Assembly: GCF_004310295.1 (NCBI RefSeq)
Contig: NZ_SISB01000020.1
Span: forward strand, 1-64,000
Length of the DNA stretch: 64,000 nucleotides
DNA from: Pseudomonas sp. BGI-2
GTDB taxonomy: Bacteria; Pseudomonadota; Gammaproteobacteria; Pseudomonadales; Pseudomonadaceae
Direction: 5' to 3'
Shown here in pieces: positions 26,895 through 36,149 of the stretch (the stretch's first letter is position 1; each line of letters begins with the position of its first letter). A program made the translations under genes and the position numbers. The notes under the pieces were generated by a model. It saw nothing but the letters and a program-made list of their open reading frames with translations, made no database searches and was not told the DNA's origin.

Positions 26895-28037
26895 ATGGCA
26901 GTTGCCTCCGGCGCCTATAAGAAAGCCCTCGAGGGCGACCAGACACCTAAACAGGTGCTGGTCAAAATCGACCGGGTCACGAAGAAGTTCGACGAGACGA
27001 TTGCCGTGGACGATGTGTCCCTGGAAATCAAGAAAGGCGAGATTTTCGCCCTGCTCGGCGGTTCGGGATCGGGCAAGTCCACGTTGCTGCGCATGCTCGC
27101 AGGCTTCGAACGGCCCACGGAGGGGCGCATTTTCCTCGATGGCGTAGACATCACTGATATGCCGCCGTACGAGCGGCCGATCAACATGATGTTCCAGTCC
27201 TACGCCTTGTTCCCGCACATGACCGTGGCGCAGAACATCGCCTTCGGCCTCAAGCAGGACAAAATCCCTGCCGCTGAAGTCGATGCCCGTGTCGCGGACA
27301 TGCTCAAGCTGGTTCAGATGACGCAGTTCGCCAAGCGCAAGCCGCATCAGTTGTCCGGTGGCCAGCGTCAGCGTGTGGCGCTGGCGCGTTCCTTGGCCAA
27401 ACGGCCGAAGCTGTTACTGCTCGACGAACCGATGGGTGCGCTGGACAAGAAGCTGCGCTCGCAAATGCAGCTGGAGCTGGTCGAGATCATCGAGCGCGTC
27501 GGCGTAACCTGCGTCATGGTGACCCACGACCAGGAAGAGGCCATGACCATGGCCGAGCGCATCGCGATCATGCACCTGGGCTGGATCGCCCAGATCGGCA
27601 GCCCGATCGACATCTACGAAACCCCGACCAGCCGCCTGGTCTGCGAGTTCATCGGCAACGTCAACATCTTCGACGGTGAAGTGATCGACGACGCCGAAGG
27701 CCACGCGACCATCACCTGCAAGGACCTGGACCGCCAGATCTACGTCGGCCACGGTATCAGCACCTCGGTGCAGGACAAATCCGTGACCTACGCGATCCGT
27801 CCGGAAAAACTGCTGGTGACGCCGATCCAGCCAACGTGCGAATACAACTGGTCCAGCGGCAAGGTGCACGACATCGCCTACCTCGGTGGTCACTCGGTGT
27901 TCTACGTCGAACTGCCGAGCGGCAAGATCGTCCAGTCCTTCGTGGCCAACGCCGAACGTCGTGGCCAGCGCCCAACCTGGGGTGACCAGGTTTACGTGTA
28001 CTGGGAAGACGACAGCGGCGTGGTGCTTCGCTCATGA
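26895..28037 (+). CDS. spuF: Polyamine ABC transporter ATP-binding protein (SpuF)
   Basis: A 380-residue PotA/PotG-type ATPase: Walker A GGSGSGKST (about 55-63), Q-loop MMFQSYALFPHM, signature LSGGQRQR, Walker B LLLLDEPMGALD, H-loop VTHDQEEA, and a C-terminal TOBE domain (about 300-380). It energises import through SpuG/SpuH. Its last bases overlap the spuG start (ATGA). Confidence 0.95.
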   Translation: MAVASGAYKKALEGDQTPKQVLVKIDRVTKKFDETIAVDDVSLEIKKGEIFALLGGSGSGKSTLLRMLAGFERPTEGRIFLDGVDITDMPPYERPINMMFQSYALFPHMTVAQNIAFGLKQDKIPAAEVDARVADMLKLVQMTQFAKRKPHQLSGGQRQRVALARSLAKRPKLLLLDEPMGALDKKLRSQMQLELVEIIERVGVTCVMVTHDQEEAMTMAERIAIMHLGWIAQIGSPIDIYETPTSRLVCEFIGNVNIFDGEVIDDAEGHATITCKDLDRQIYVGHGISTSVQDKSVTYAIRPEKLLVTPIQPTCEYNWSSGKVHDIAYLGGHSVFYVELPSGKIVQSFVANAERRGQRPTWGDQVYVYWEDDSGVVLRS

Positions 28038-28954
28038 ACATGCGCAAGTTCAAACGCCGCCTCAATCGAATAATTCCCGGTGGCCGCCAACTGGTCATCG
28101 GGGTTCCGTTCATCTGGCTGTTCCTGTTCTTCATGTTGCCGTTCTTCATCGTTCTGAAGATCAGCTTCGCCGAAGCCGATGTGGCCATTCCGCCGTACAC
28201 CGAGATCTATACCTTCGCCGAACAGAAATTGCAGTTGCTGCTTAACCTCGGCAACTACGCGATGCTGGCCGGTGACGAGTTGTACATCGCCGCCTACCTC
28301 GGCTCGTTGAAGATGGCGTTGATCAGCACCGTCCTCTGTCTGCTGATCGGCTACCCGATGGCCTACGCGATTGCCAGTGCCCGTAAAGAGATGCAAACAG
28401 TGCTGGTGCTGCTGATCATGATGCCGACCTGGACCGCGATCCTGATCCGCGTCTACGCGTGGATGGGCATCCTCAGCAACAACGGCCTGCTCAACGGTTT
28501 CCTGATGACCATGGGCTGGATTGACGAGCCGCTGCAGATTCTCAACACCAACCTCGCCGTGTACATCGGCGTGGTGTATTCGTACCTGCCGTTCATGATC
28601 CTGCCGCTCTACGCCAACCTGGTGAAGCACGACAACAGTCTGCTGGAAGCTGCATCCGACCTGGGTTCGAGCACCTTCAACAGCTTCTGGAAGATCACTA
28701 TTCCGCTGTCCAAGAACGGCATCGTCGCCGGCTGTATGCTGGTATTCATCCCGGTCGTGGGCGAGTTCGTGATCCCGGAACTGCTCGGCGGTCCGGAAAC
28801 CCTGATGATCGGTAAAGTGCTCTGGCAAGAATTCTTCAACAACCGCGACTGGCCGGTGGCATCTGCCCTGGCGGTGGTGATGCTGTTGATCCTGATTGTG
28901 CCAATCATCCTGTTCAACCGTAGTCAGGCCAAAGAAATGGAGGGCAAGGAATGA
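28034..28954 (+). CDS. spuG: Polyamine ABC transporter permease (SpuG)
   Basis: A 306-residue PotB/PotH-type inner-membrane permease with about six hydrophobic segments and the EAA loop LLEAASDLGSSTFNSFWKITIPLS (about 199-222). The start overlaps the end of spuF, and its end overlaps spuH, indicating translational coupling. Confidence 0.94.
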   Translation: MNMRKFKRRLNRIIPGGRQLVIGVPFIWLFLFFMLPFFIVLKISFAEADVAIPPYTEIYTFAEQKLQLLLNLGNYAMLAGDELYIAAYLGSLKMALISTVLCLLIGYPMAYAIASARKEMQTVLVLLIMMPTWTAILIRVYAWMGILSNNGLLNGFLMTMGWIDEPLQILNTNLAVYIGVVYSYLPFMILPLYANLVKHDNSLLEAASDLGSSTFNSFWKITIPLSKNGIVAGCMLVFIPVVGEFVIPELLGGPETLMIGKVLWQEFFNNRDWPVASALAVVMLLILIVPIILFNRSQAKEMEGKE

Positions 28955-29841
28955 AGCGCTTCCGTTTCTCAAGTTTCATGCTGGTAGCGGGTTTGCTGTT
29001 CATCTACGCGCCGATGCTGATCCTGGTGATCTACTCGTTCAACGCCTCCAAACTGGTGACGGTGTGGGGTGGCTGGTCGATCAAGTGGTACGTCGGCTTG
29101 ATGGACAACACCCAACTGATGGGGTCGGTGGTGCGCTCGCTGGAAATCGCCTGCTACACGGCGGTGGCGGCGGTGGCACTGGGTACGTTGGCGGCGTTCG
29201 TCCTGACCCGTATCACCCACTTCAAGGGGCGCACGCTGTTCGGTGGCCTGGTCACCGCGCCGCTGGTGATGCCCGAAGTGATCACCGGTCTGTCGCTGTT
29301 GCTGCTGTTCGTGGCGATGGCGCAGATGATCGGTTGGCCACAGGAACGCGGCATCGTCACCATCTGGATCGCCCACACCACGTTCTGTGCGGCGTATGTG
29401 GCGGTGGTGGTGTCGGCGCGGTTGCGTGAGCTGGATCTGTCCATCGAAGAGGCGGCCATGGACCTGGGTGCGCGGCCGTGGAAGGTGTTCTTCCTGATCA
29501 CCATCCCGATGATCGCGCCCTCCCTGGGGGCCGGCGGCATGATGTCCTTCGCTTTGTCGCTGGATGACCTGGTGTTGGCCAGCTTCGTCTCGGGGCCGGG
29601 TTCCACGACCCTGCCGATGGAAGTGTTCTCGGCGGTGCGTCTGGGGGTGAAACCCGAGATCAACGCCGTGGCCAGCCTGATTCTGCTGGCGGTATCGCTG
29701 ATGACCTTCCTGGTCTGGTTCTTTAGCCGCCGTGCCGAAGAAGCGCGCAAGCGTGCGATCCAGCAAGCGATCGAAGAAAGCGCTGCCGACTCCTGGAAGC
29801 AACCGGACGTGCGTCGCGCGCAGGCGCCGGAAGCGGCTTAA
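28951..29841 (+). CDS. spuH: Polyamine ABC transporter permease (SpuH)
   Basis: A 296-residue PotC/PotI-type permease with the EAA loop IEEAAMDLGARPWKVFFLITIP (about 167-188) and several membrane segments. It is the last gene of the spu operon; the hairpin just after the stop at 29845-29868 may end the transcript. Confidence 0.94.
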   Translation: MKRFRFSSFMLVAGLLFIYAPMLILVIYSFNASKLVTVWGGWSIKWYVGLMDNTQLMGSVVRSLEIACYTAVAAVALGTLAAFVLTRITHFKGRTLFGGLVTAPLVMPEVITGLSLLLLFVAMAQMIGWPQERGIVTIWIAHTTFCAAYVAVVVSARLRELDLSIEEAAMDLGARPWKVFFLITIPMIAPSLGAGGMMSFALSLDDLVLASFVSGPGSTTLPMEVFSAVRLGVKPEINAVASLILLAVSLMTFLVWFFSRRAEEARKRAIQQAIEESAADSWKQPDVRRAQAPEAA

Positions 29842-29844
29842 AGC

Positions 29845-29868
29845 GTTGGCCACAATTACGTGGCCAAC
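29845..29868 (+). terminator. Stem-loop after spuH, possible terminator
   Basis: Perfect nine-base stem GTTGGCCAC / GTGGCCAAC with loop AATTAC, directly after the spuH stop. There is no T-run, so termination is only a suggestion. Confidence 0.5.
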
Positions 29869-29886
29869 CCCGCTCCCACAGTCGTT

Positions 29887-30528
29887 TTAGGAAACCCAAG
29901 GCGATTTGCGGATGATCTCGACAAAGTTCATCGGCTTGAAGCCCGGCTCGCTGTCCACCAGTACATCCGCGTTCACCGTGCCGAACGTGGTGTCGGGTTT
30001 GTGTTTGAAGCCGTTGGCGAACGCACACAGGATGCATTCCTTGAACCCCTCGCCCCGTGGATGCGCATGCACTACCGCTTCACGCTGCACCGTGGAAAAC
30101 GCGGCGTAGTCGATGCCCAGCACATCCATTTCCACACCAGCGGTGACCAGCGCAACGTTAGGCCGCAAGTGTTGCGGCACGCCCGGCGTGGTGTGCAGGG
30201 CAATCGACAGCCACACCTGTTCGATATCGCCATCCGACAAACCGTAAGGCTGGAGGAACGCCTTGGCGGCGTTGGCGCTGTCGACTTCGAAGCGCTCGTT
30301 GTCCGTGCGATGACCTTCCACCAGGCCCAGGTCATGGAACATGGCGCCGACGTAGAGCATTTCCGGGTCGTAGGCCAACTGCTTGCGCTCACCGCTCAGG
30401 GCGCCGAACAGAAACACCCGGCGCGAGTGGTGGTAGAGCAGGTCGGACTCGGCATCGCGAATGTATTCAGTGGTGGCCCTGGCCAACGCGCTGTCGGGGA
30501 TTTTGATACCGGCAATGTTGCTGCTCAT
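29887..30528 (-). CDS. HD-domain hydrolase, resembling cyanamide-hydratase-like proteins
   Basis: A 213-residue HD-superfamily protein. The metal ligands are visible as YHHSRRVF (His at about 33-34), MFHDLGLVEGH (His-Asp at about 67-68) and ALHTTPG. The pattern RFEVDSANAAKAFL after the HD motif, and the W-IALHTTPG segment, recall cyanamide hydratase (Cah/DDI2) and related HD hydrolases, which is an inference; the true substrate is unknown. The ATG at 30528 has GAGGAAAG upstream, though the frame extends further. It is divergent from the GlxA-type regulator at 30822, which suggests control by it. Confidence 0.8.
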   Translation of the reverse strand: MSSNIAGIKIPDSALARATTEYIRDAESDLLYHHSRRVFLFGALSGERKQLAYDPEMLYVGAMFHDLGLVEGHRTDNERFEVDSANAAKAFLQPYGLSDGDIEQVWLSIALHTTPGVPQHLRPNVALVTAGVEMDVLGIDYAAFSTVQREAVVHAHPRGEGFKECILCAFANGFKHKPDTTFGTVNADVLVDSEPGFKPMNFVEIIRKSPWVS

Positions 30529-30699
30529 GGTGCTTTCCTCGTGGGGAACGCCGTGGCGGCGCTGATGGAGCAAGTCTGTTCCCGCCTCCCCAACCGGACA
30601 ATCGATCCATGGCTGCGATCCCGGCCAATGAACAGGCATATCGCGCCAACCTCGCTTGTTGCGCCCGGATTGGCTAAGTTTGCTCTCTGTGAATGGTCT

Positions 30700-30798
30700 T
30701 TTGTGGCGAGGGGATTTATCCCCGTTGGGCTGCGCAGCGGCCCCAAAAAGTCTGGGAGCGCTGCGCGCTCCAACGAGGATAAATCCCCTCGCCACAGG
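30700..30798. repeat. REPIN, inverted pair (TGTGGCGAGGGGATTTATCC type)
   Basis: Arms TTGTGGCGAGGGGATTTATC and its complement, with inner GCTGCGCAGC and GGAGCGCTGCGCGCTCC palindromes, occupy most of the divergent gap between the HD gene and the GlxA-type regulator. It is the only copy of this type in the window. Confidence 0.88.
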
Positions 30799-30821
30799 TG
30801 ATCCGTAGAGGCAATCGAACC

Positions 30822-31787
30822 ATGAGTAAAACCGTTGCCATCGTGGTGTTCGCAGGCGTCCAGTCGCTGGACGTCACCGGTCCCATGGATGTGTTTTCCG
30901 AAGCCAACCGGTTCCTCGCACCGCACGACCATTACCGGTTGGAGGTCATCGGCGTCGAACGCGGGGCGATGCCGTGCTCCAACGGTTTGTCACTCAGTGC
31001 CCATCGGCATTTCAGCGAAGCGCTGGAGGCTTATGACTTGCTGCTGGTGGCCGGCGGGCCGCAGTTGCCGTTCCTGGATTTTGGCGCGGCATTCGATGCC
31101 TGGTTGCGTGATGCCAGCGCGTTGGCGCAACGGTTTGGCTCGATCTGCAACGGCGCGTTCATGCTGGCGCGAGCCGGATTGCTCGAAGGACGGACAGTCA
31201 CCACCCACTGGGGCGATGCAGCGGCGTTGGCCACCTTGTGCCCGTCGACTCAGGTTGAGGCCGATCGCCTCTACGTTCAGGACGGCGAGCTCTTCACCTC
31301 GGCCGGGGTCACGGCGGGGATCGATTTGTCGCTGTACTTGCTGGCGCAGGACCACGGGCCGGAGGTGGCCTTGAGCGTGGCCAAGCGGCTAGTGGTGTTC
31401 ACCCAGCGCTCGGGCGGGCAATCGCAGTTTAGCCCGTTCCTCACGCCCCACGCCGAACCGACGTCGGCGGTGGCACTGGTGCAGCTCTACGTCCTGGCCA
31501 ACCTCACAGGCGACTTGACCATTGCCGATCTGGCGAACGCGGCCAACATGAGTGCGCGCAACTTTTCCCGGGTGTTCACCAAGGAGGCGAAAATCACCCC
31601 GGCGGAATTCGTCGAGCGGGCGAGGGTGGATGCGGCGCGGGTGCTGCTGGAAAGCACACATTCACCGCTCAAGACGGTGGCGTATCAGTGCGGCTTTCGC
31701 GATGCCCAGCATATGCGCACGGTGTTCAATCGCAGGCTGGGGGTGACGCCGCAGCAGTTCAGGCTGAATTTTGCGGCGATGGTTTGA
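30822..31787 (+). CDS. GlxA-family transcriptional regulator (DJ-1/PfpI plus AraC HTH)
   Basis: A 321-residue two-domain regulator. The N-terminal DJ-1/PfpI-like domain (about 1-190) has the VVFAGVQSLDVTGPMDVF start and the nucleophile-elbow segment FGSICNGAFMLARAGLL (Cys at about 109). The C-terminal AraC domain (about 210-321) carries two helix-turn-helix units (DLANAANMSARNFSRVFTKE; TVAYQCGFRDAQHMRTVFNR). Such proteins sense small molecules and act as activators or repressors of neighbouring genes, here the divergent HD hydrolase. Confidence 0.92.
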   Translation: MSKTVAIVVFAGVQSLDVTGPMDVFSEANRFLAPHDHYRLEVIGVERGAMPCSNGLSLSAHRHFSEALEAYDLLLVAGGPQLPFLDFGAAFDAWLRDASALAQRFGSICNGAFMLARAGLLEGRTVTTHWGDAAALATLCPSTQVEADRLYVQDGELFTSAGVTAGIDLSLYLLAQDHGPEVALSVAKRLVVFTQRSGGQSQFSPFLTPHAEPTSAVALVQLYVLANLTGDLTIADLANAANMSARNFSRVFTKEAKITPAEFVERARVDAARVLLESTHSPLKTVAYQCGFRDAQHMRTVFNRRLGVTPQQFRLNFAAMV

Positions 31788-31812
31788 GCAGGAATTTGTG
31801 TTGTCCTTAAGG

Positions 31813-31885
31813 GCCTCTTCGCGGGCAAGCCTCGCTCCTACAGGGGTATGCGGTCATCTGTAGGAGCGAGGCTTGCCCGCGAAGA
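31813..31885. repeat. REPIN, inverted pair (GAGGCTTGCCCGCGAAG type)
   Basis: Arms CTTCGCGGGCAAGCCTCGCT and its complement lie between the convergent GlxA-type regulator and acylase genes. Confidence 0.9.
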
Positions 31886-31907
31886 CGTCGGCCCGGTCAA
31901 CCAAAAT

Positions 31908-34319
31908 CTACGGCGCAGCCCGCGCCGGCAAGAACTTCAACGTACTGCGCGTATTGGCCGTGACTTCTTCGTCATTGAAATGCGCCTCGTAGTAAATCCC
32001 TTCGACATACGCCTCAGCCTGATCGTCGTAGTGGCTGTCGAATGGCACGCCGCTCTGGCCGACCGGGTTGATGGTCAGGCTGTGGGCCGGGTCGGCGAAG
32101 TCGATCAGCCGCCGGGTCGACGGACCATATGTCACGGGCCACGGTGCCGGGCCGATTTTGGCCGAGAGGTTGTTCGGTACTTCATGGGTGCCAGGCGCCG
32201 CGAACGGGCCGACGTTGAAGATCCGGTTCAGCGGCTTCTGCATCCCCAGCGGATGGCCGTGAGTCAGGGTGTGCGCCTTGCCCCACTGCCATAGCGCGAA
32301 GTCAGCGCCAAGGGTGGTCTTGAGATGGGCGATGCTCGCTTGCCAGGCCACCTTGACCGTGTCGGCGCGGGTCTCCTTGCCGAGGGTGTTGCGGTTGTCC
32401 CACCACGGCGAGTCGGCGGTCGCGGCGAGGCGTGGTAGCGCAGCGTCGATCACACGGGTCGAGAGCAAAGTTTCGAAAAAATCATTGCCCAGCTCATCGT
32501 GCATCGTCGCGTCAGCCAGGTTGAACAGGAGCTGGTTGAACAGCGTGGCGATGGTGGAATCCAGCGGGTAATCGCCTTTCCATTGCGCCAGTTGCTCCAC
32601 CAGTTTGAGTTCGGCAGGATCGCTGACCACTTCACGCAGGACCGGCAACAACGGTGCCAGTAAGCGCGGGCCGTAGGCGGTGGTGGTGCCCAGTTGCAGC
32701 TTCTGGTTCGCCTCGTTGTCCCACTTCACGCTCTTGTCGCTGAGCTGGCGATTGAGTTGCTGACCCCGGTCGGCGAGGTTGTAGTAACCGGGTATCTCCA
32801 TGCCGGTCGGCGACACCGGTTGGAAGTTGGCCGAGACGATGTAGCCACGCGCCGGGTTTTCTTCCTGCGGGTTGGCGCTGAACGGGTAGAAACCTTCCTT
32901 GTCCGCCTGATGGGTGCTGCCGTCGAGGATGAAGCCGGGTTGCACTCCGGCGGCGCGTTTGGACAGCAGCGCCGAGGCCCACCAGCCGATGTCACCCTTG
33001 GCGTTGGCGTAAACGATGTTCAAGCCCGGTGCCTGAACCTTGGCCGCTGCGGCGCGAGCCTTGGCCAGGGTGTCGGCGCGGTTGAGCTGGTAGAAACCCT
33101 CGAGGATCGGGTTCGGCGTTTCAAGGAACGCCCACCACATGGCCACCGGCGTCTTGCCGGCGGCGGTGCCGAGTGCATCGTTGATGATCGGGCCGTGGGG
33201 CGACTGGCGCAGTGTCAGCGTGACCGGCGCCTGGCCCTTCACCGCGATCTGTTGCTCGGTGTTGACCATGTCGACCCATTTGCCGCGATACCAGACCTGG
33301 TTCGGGTTGTCCGGGTTGACCTTCTCGGCGATCAGGTCGAGGTCGTCGTTCTGGAACATCGTCAGGCTCCAGCCGAAGTCCAGGTTGTGGCCGAGAAAGG
33401 CAAACGGCACCAGTGCCTGATGATGGCCGTACAGGTCGAAGCCCGGCGCCGACAGTTGTGCCTCGTACCAGACCGACGGCACCGAGAAGCGGATGTGCGG
33501 GTCACCGGCCAGCAGCGGTCTGGCGCTTTTGCTGCGGTTGCCGGAAATCACCCAGGCGTTGCTGCCTTCGAATTGCGGCAGGCCGTTGTTGGCCAGCGCC
33601 TGTTCGCTCAGGCGGGCGAGCGCGTTCAGGTCTTTCCAGTCACTGGCGGCGAGGGCGGGGCCGGGTGTTAAACGCGATTTGGCCAACACGCCTTTGGGCT
33701 GCCAGTCGAGCTCGAAAATGTTCAGGTACTCGGCGCCCAATTGGTCGCGCACAAACGTCAGTAAAGGTTCGGTGCGAAACGCTGCGGCGAAACTGTAAGC
33801 CATGTACCCGGCGACGCTGATGCTGTCTTCGGCGGTGAAAGGGCGCTTGTGGATGCCCAGCACGTCGAACTCCATGGGCGCCGCGTGAGTGTCCTGATAT
33901 TGATTGATGCCATCCAGATAGGCTTCCAGCGCCTTCCACGCCGGTGACTGACGATCCAGCGCGGCCACGTAACTGTCGGCGCGTTCGCGGATGCGCAGGC
34001 TGCGGAACAGTTTGTCGGTGTCGAGCAGCTTCGGGCCGAGGATTTCTGCCAGCTCACCCCGGGCGAGGCGGCGCATGGCTTCCATCTGGAACAAGCGGTC
34101 CTGGGCCTGCACATAGCCGAGGGTGCGGTAGAGGTCGGTTTCGTTTTCTGCGCGGATGTGCGGCACGCCGCGCTCGTCGTAACGCACGGTCACCGAACCC
34201 TGAAGGTGCTGCAACTCCACCTGACCCTGGCGCGTCGGCTGCTTGATGTACACGTACCCGCCGACGCCGATGACGAGCGTGACGATCAGCAATACCAGTA
34301 CGGTCAGGACGCGTTTCAT
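31908..34319 (-). CDS. hacB: Penicillin-acylase-family (Ntn hydrolase), probable AHL acylase HacB
   Basis: An 803-residue protein with an uncleaved or signal-type N-terminus (hydrophobic residues 5-25), then an Ntn-hydrolase precursor. The segment LPQFEGSNAWVISGNRSK gives the nucleophilic Ser253 at the start of the beta chain (GS cleavage), and LLAGDPHIRFSVPSVWYEAQ and ALVPFAFLGHNLDFGWSLT follow as in the penicillin/AHL acylases. P. aeruginosa PA0305 (HacB), which degrades long-chain acyl-homoserine lactones, lies directly after spuH, so synteny supports the name. Enzyme specificity is not provable from sequence alone; other periplasmic amide hydrolases are possible. ATG at 34319, AAGGAG upstream. 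Confidence 0.82.
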   Translation of the reverse strand: MKRVLTVLVLLIVTLVIGVGGYVYIKQPTRQGQVELQHLQGSVTVRYDERGVPHIRAENETDLYRTLGYVQAQDRLFQMEAMRRLARGELAEILGPKLLDTDKLFRSLRIRERADSYVAALDRQSPAWKALEAYLDGINQYQDTHAAPMEFDVLGIHKRPFTAEDSISVAGYMAYSFAAAFRTEPLLTFVRDQLGAEYLNIFELDWQPKGVLAKSRLTPGPALAASDWKDLNALARLSEQALANNGLPQFEGSNAWVISGNRSKSARPLLAGDPHIRFSVPSVWYEAQLSAPGFDLYGHHQALVPFAFLGHNLDFGWSLTMFQNDDLDLIAEKVNPDNPNQVWYRGKWVDMVNTEQQIAVKGQAPVTLTLRQSPHGPIINDALGTAAGKTPVAMWWAFLETPNPILEGFYQLNRADTLAKARAAAAKVQAPGLNIVYANAKGDIGWWASALLSKRAAGVQPGFILDGSTHQADKEGFYPFSANPQEENPARGYIVSANFQPVSPTGMEIPGYYNLADRGQQLNRQLSDKSVKWDNEANQKLQLGTTTAYGPRLLAPLLPVLREVVSDPAELKLVEQLAQWKGDYPLDSTIATLFNQLLFNLADATMHDELGNDFFETLLSTRVIDAALPRLAATADSPWWDNRNTLGKETRADTVKVAWQASIAHLKTTLGADFALWQWGKAHTLTHGHPLGMQKPLNRIFNVGPFAAPGTHEVPNNLSAKIGPAPWPVTYGPSTRRLIDFADPAHSLTINPVGQSGVPFDSHYDDQAEAYVEGIYYEAHFNDEEVTANTRSTLKFLPARAAP

Positions 34320-34421
34320 GGTGACTCCTTGTTCTTCGGAATTGCCGCCCGTGCGGGCTGCAAACATTTAGCACAGACCTCCTGTGCCGGGCATCGCGGT
34401 CCTGGAAAAGTCAGGATTGCC

Positions 34422-35000
34422 TTACTTCACTTCCTCCGGCCAAGGGCAGTAGCAGCCGACCGCCAGCGTATGGGTGGCGCCCACTGCGCGACCTTCACTC
34501 AGTGCTTGCAGGATGGGCTCGATAAAGCTGTTGTTCGAATTGCAGGTCAGGCCTTCGCTGTACGGACCGAAATACGCCAGTTTGCCGCTGCGGTCCCAGA
34601 TCGCCACCGCCGGGCTGGCAGGGATCTGTTCGGAACCCGGGAGCACGGTGATGGTTTTCAGGCTGCTCAGGGTGCTGGGCAACTGACCGTGGCTGCCGGG
34701 TTTTTGTACCGCGTAAAACTCCACGCCTTGCGGCACGTAGTGCTCAACCAGTTCGGTCAGGTGTTGTTGGTTGCCGACATTGCACGGGCAGGCCGGATCC
34801 CAGAAATGCACCAGGCGAATGGCGCCGGGGCCGGCCAGTTCGTCGGGCAGGCGCAGCGGATCGCCGGAAAATACCGCGGTGTGTGAACTGAAGGCGCGCA
34901 GGTAGCGCCCCTGAAACCAGTCATAGGCCGCCCACAAGACGCCGGCGCACACGAGGGCGAGCAGGCTGGCAAGCAGTGTGGTGCGGTAGGCCGGACGCAT
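34422..35000 (-). CDS. DUF6436-type membrane-anchored thioredoxin-like protein
   Basis: A 192-residue protein with an N-terminal membrane anchor or signal (about residues 8-28) and a thioredoxin-like body containing ACPC in FWDPACPCNVGNQQHL and a conserved PASPAVAIWDRSGKLAYFGPY. It probably acts in the periplasm, perhaps in disulfide or redox handling; function unknown. The ATG at 35000 has GAGGA nine bases upstream, and a TTG three codons earlier is less likely. Its 3' end lies about 100 bases from the acylase start on the same strand. Confidence 0.75.
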   Translation of the reverse strand: MRPAYRTTLLASLLALVCAGVLWAAYDWFQGRYLRAFSSHTAVFSGDPLRLPDELAGPGAIRLVHFWDPACPCNVGNQQHLTELVEHYVPQGVEFYAVQKPGSHGQLPSTLSSLKTITVLPGSEQIPASPAVAIWDRSGKLAYFGPYSEGLTCNSNNSFIEPILQALSEGRAVGATHTLAVGCYCPWPEEVK

Positions 35001-35097
35001 GGGTTTCAATCCTCGAAGGTCGGCTAGCTTGCCATGCTTGCCGCGACAGATGAATATCGCAGGCCCATAAAGTCTGTTTAGCGCTCTGGATTAGCCC

Positions 35098-36045
35098 ATG
35101 TCTGCCATTTTCGACCCCGATCATTTGCGCGCCAGCCTGCGGCCACTGGCCGAGTGGCAGCCGCTTTCGGTGGAGGCGCTGGCCTATCAGCGGTTCTACG
35201 GTCTGGATTTTCCGGGGCGAACCCAGCGCAGCGGGTTGGGGCTTTTCGAGGTCGATGGCTATCAAGTGGTCAGCCAGGTCTGGTGGCCCGAGCAGGCGAA
35301 GGCGACGCTGTTTCTGTTCCACGGCTTCTACGATCACACCGGGCTTTACCGGCATGTGATCGCGTGGGCGCTGGATCAGGGCTTCGCGGTGATTGCCTGC
35401 GACTTGCCGGGGCATGGTCTGTCCAGCGGTGAACGGGCGAGCATCAAGGATTTCGCCGAGTATCAGCACACGCTGCAAGGGTTGTTTGCCGAGGCGCAGT
35501 CGCTGGACCTTCCGCAGCCGTGGCATCTGTGCGGGCAGAGTACCGGCGGGGCGATCGTGATCGATCACGTGCTCAACCAAGGCGCGAACAGTCCGGCGCA
35601 AGGTCAGGTGATTCTGTTGTCACCGCTGGTGCGGCCGCGCGCCTGGGGTTGGTCGCAGCTCAGTTATTACTTGCTCAAACCTTTCGTCAAAGCCATCGCC
35701 CGGCGCTTCAGCGAGAACTCCAACGACCCTGACTTCTTGCCGTTCCTGCAAGCCGATCCGTTGCAACCACTGCGACTGCCAACGGCGTGGGTGGGTGCGT
35801 TGGCGCGGTGGATCAAGCGCATCGAGGCAGCGCCGAACAGTCCACGGCGTCCGCTGATTGTGCAGGGGCAGGCGGACATGACGGTGGATTGGGAGCATAA
35901 CCTTGAGGTGTTGAAGGCCAAGTTCGATCGGCCGCAGGTGCTGATGTTGCCTGAGGCGCGGCATCATTTGGCGAATGAGACGGTGGAGATGCGGCGGGAG
36001 TATTTCGGGTTTTTGACGAAGCGGATCAAGGGTCGAAATCTTTAG
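35098..36045 (+). CDS. Alpha/beta hydrolase (serine aminopeptidase S33 / lysophospholipase type)
   Basis: A 315-residue alpha/beta-hydrolase. The nucleophile elbow GQSTG places Ser148; the oxyanion HGFYDHTGLY (75-84) and PGHGLSSGERASI are typical of monoglyceride-lipase or lysophospholipase-like S33 proteins; Asp in VQGQADMTVDW and His in LPEARHHLANE complete the triad. It may cleave a lysophospholipid or monoacylglycerol, but the substrate is not determined. Confidence 0.85.
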   Translation: MSAIFDPDHLRASLRPLAEWQPLSVEALAYQRFYGLDFPGRTQRSGLGLFEVDGYQVVSQVWWPEQAKATLFLFHGFYDHTGLYRHVIAWALDQGFAVIACDLPGHGLSSGERASIKDFAEYQHTLQGLFAEAQSLDLPQPWHLCGQSTGGAIVIDHVLNQGANSPAQGQVILLSPLVRPRAWGWSQLSYYLLKPFVKAIARRFSENSNDPDFLPFLQADPLQPLRLPTAWVGALARWIKRIEAAPNSPRRPLIVQGQADMTVDWEHNLEVLKAKFDRPQVLMLPEARHHLANETVEMRREYFGFLTKRIKGRNL

Positions 36046-36057
36046 CGTTTGGCAGGG

Positions 36058-36128
36058 CCTCTTCGCGGGCAAGCCTCGCTCCTACAGGGTATGTGGTCAT
36101 CTGTAGGCGCGAGGCTTGCCCGCGAAGG
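36058..36128. repeat. REPIN, inverted pair (GAGGCTTGCCCGCGAAG type)
   Basis: Arms CTTCGCGGGCAAGCCTCGCT and a slightly diverged complement (CTGTAGGCGCGAGG, one base changed) lie between the convergent hydrolase and DUF2059 genes. Confidence 0.88.
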
Positions 36129-36149
36129 CAATCTCAAAGACGCCGAAGA

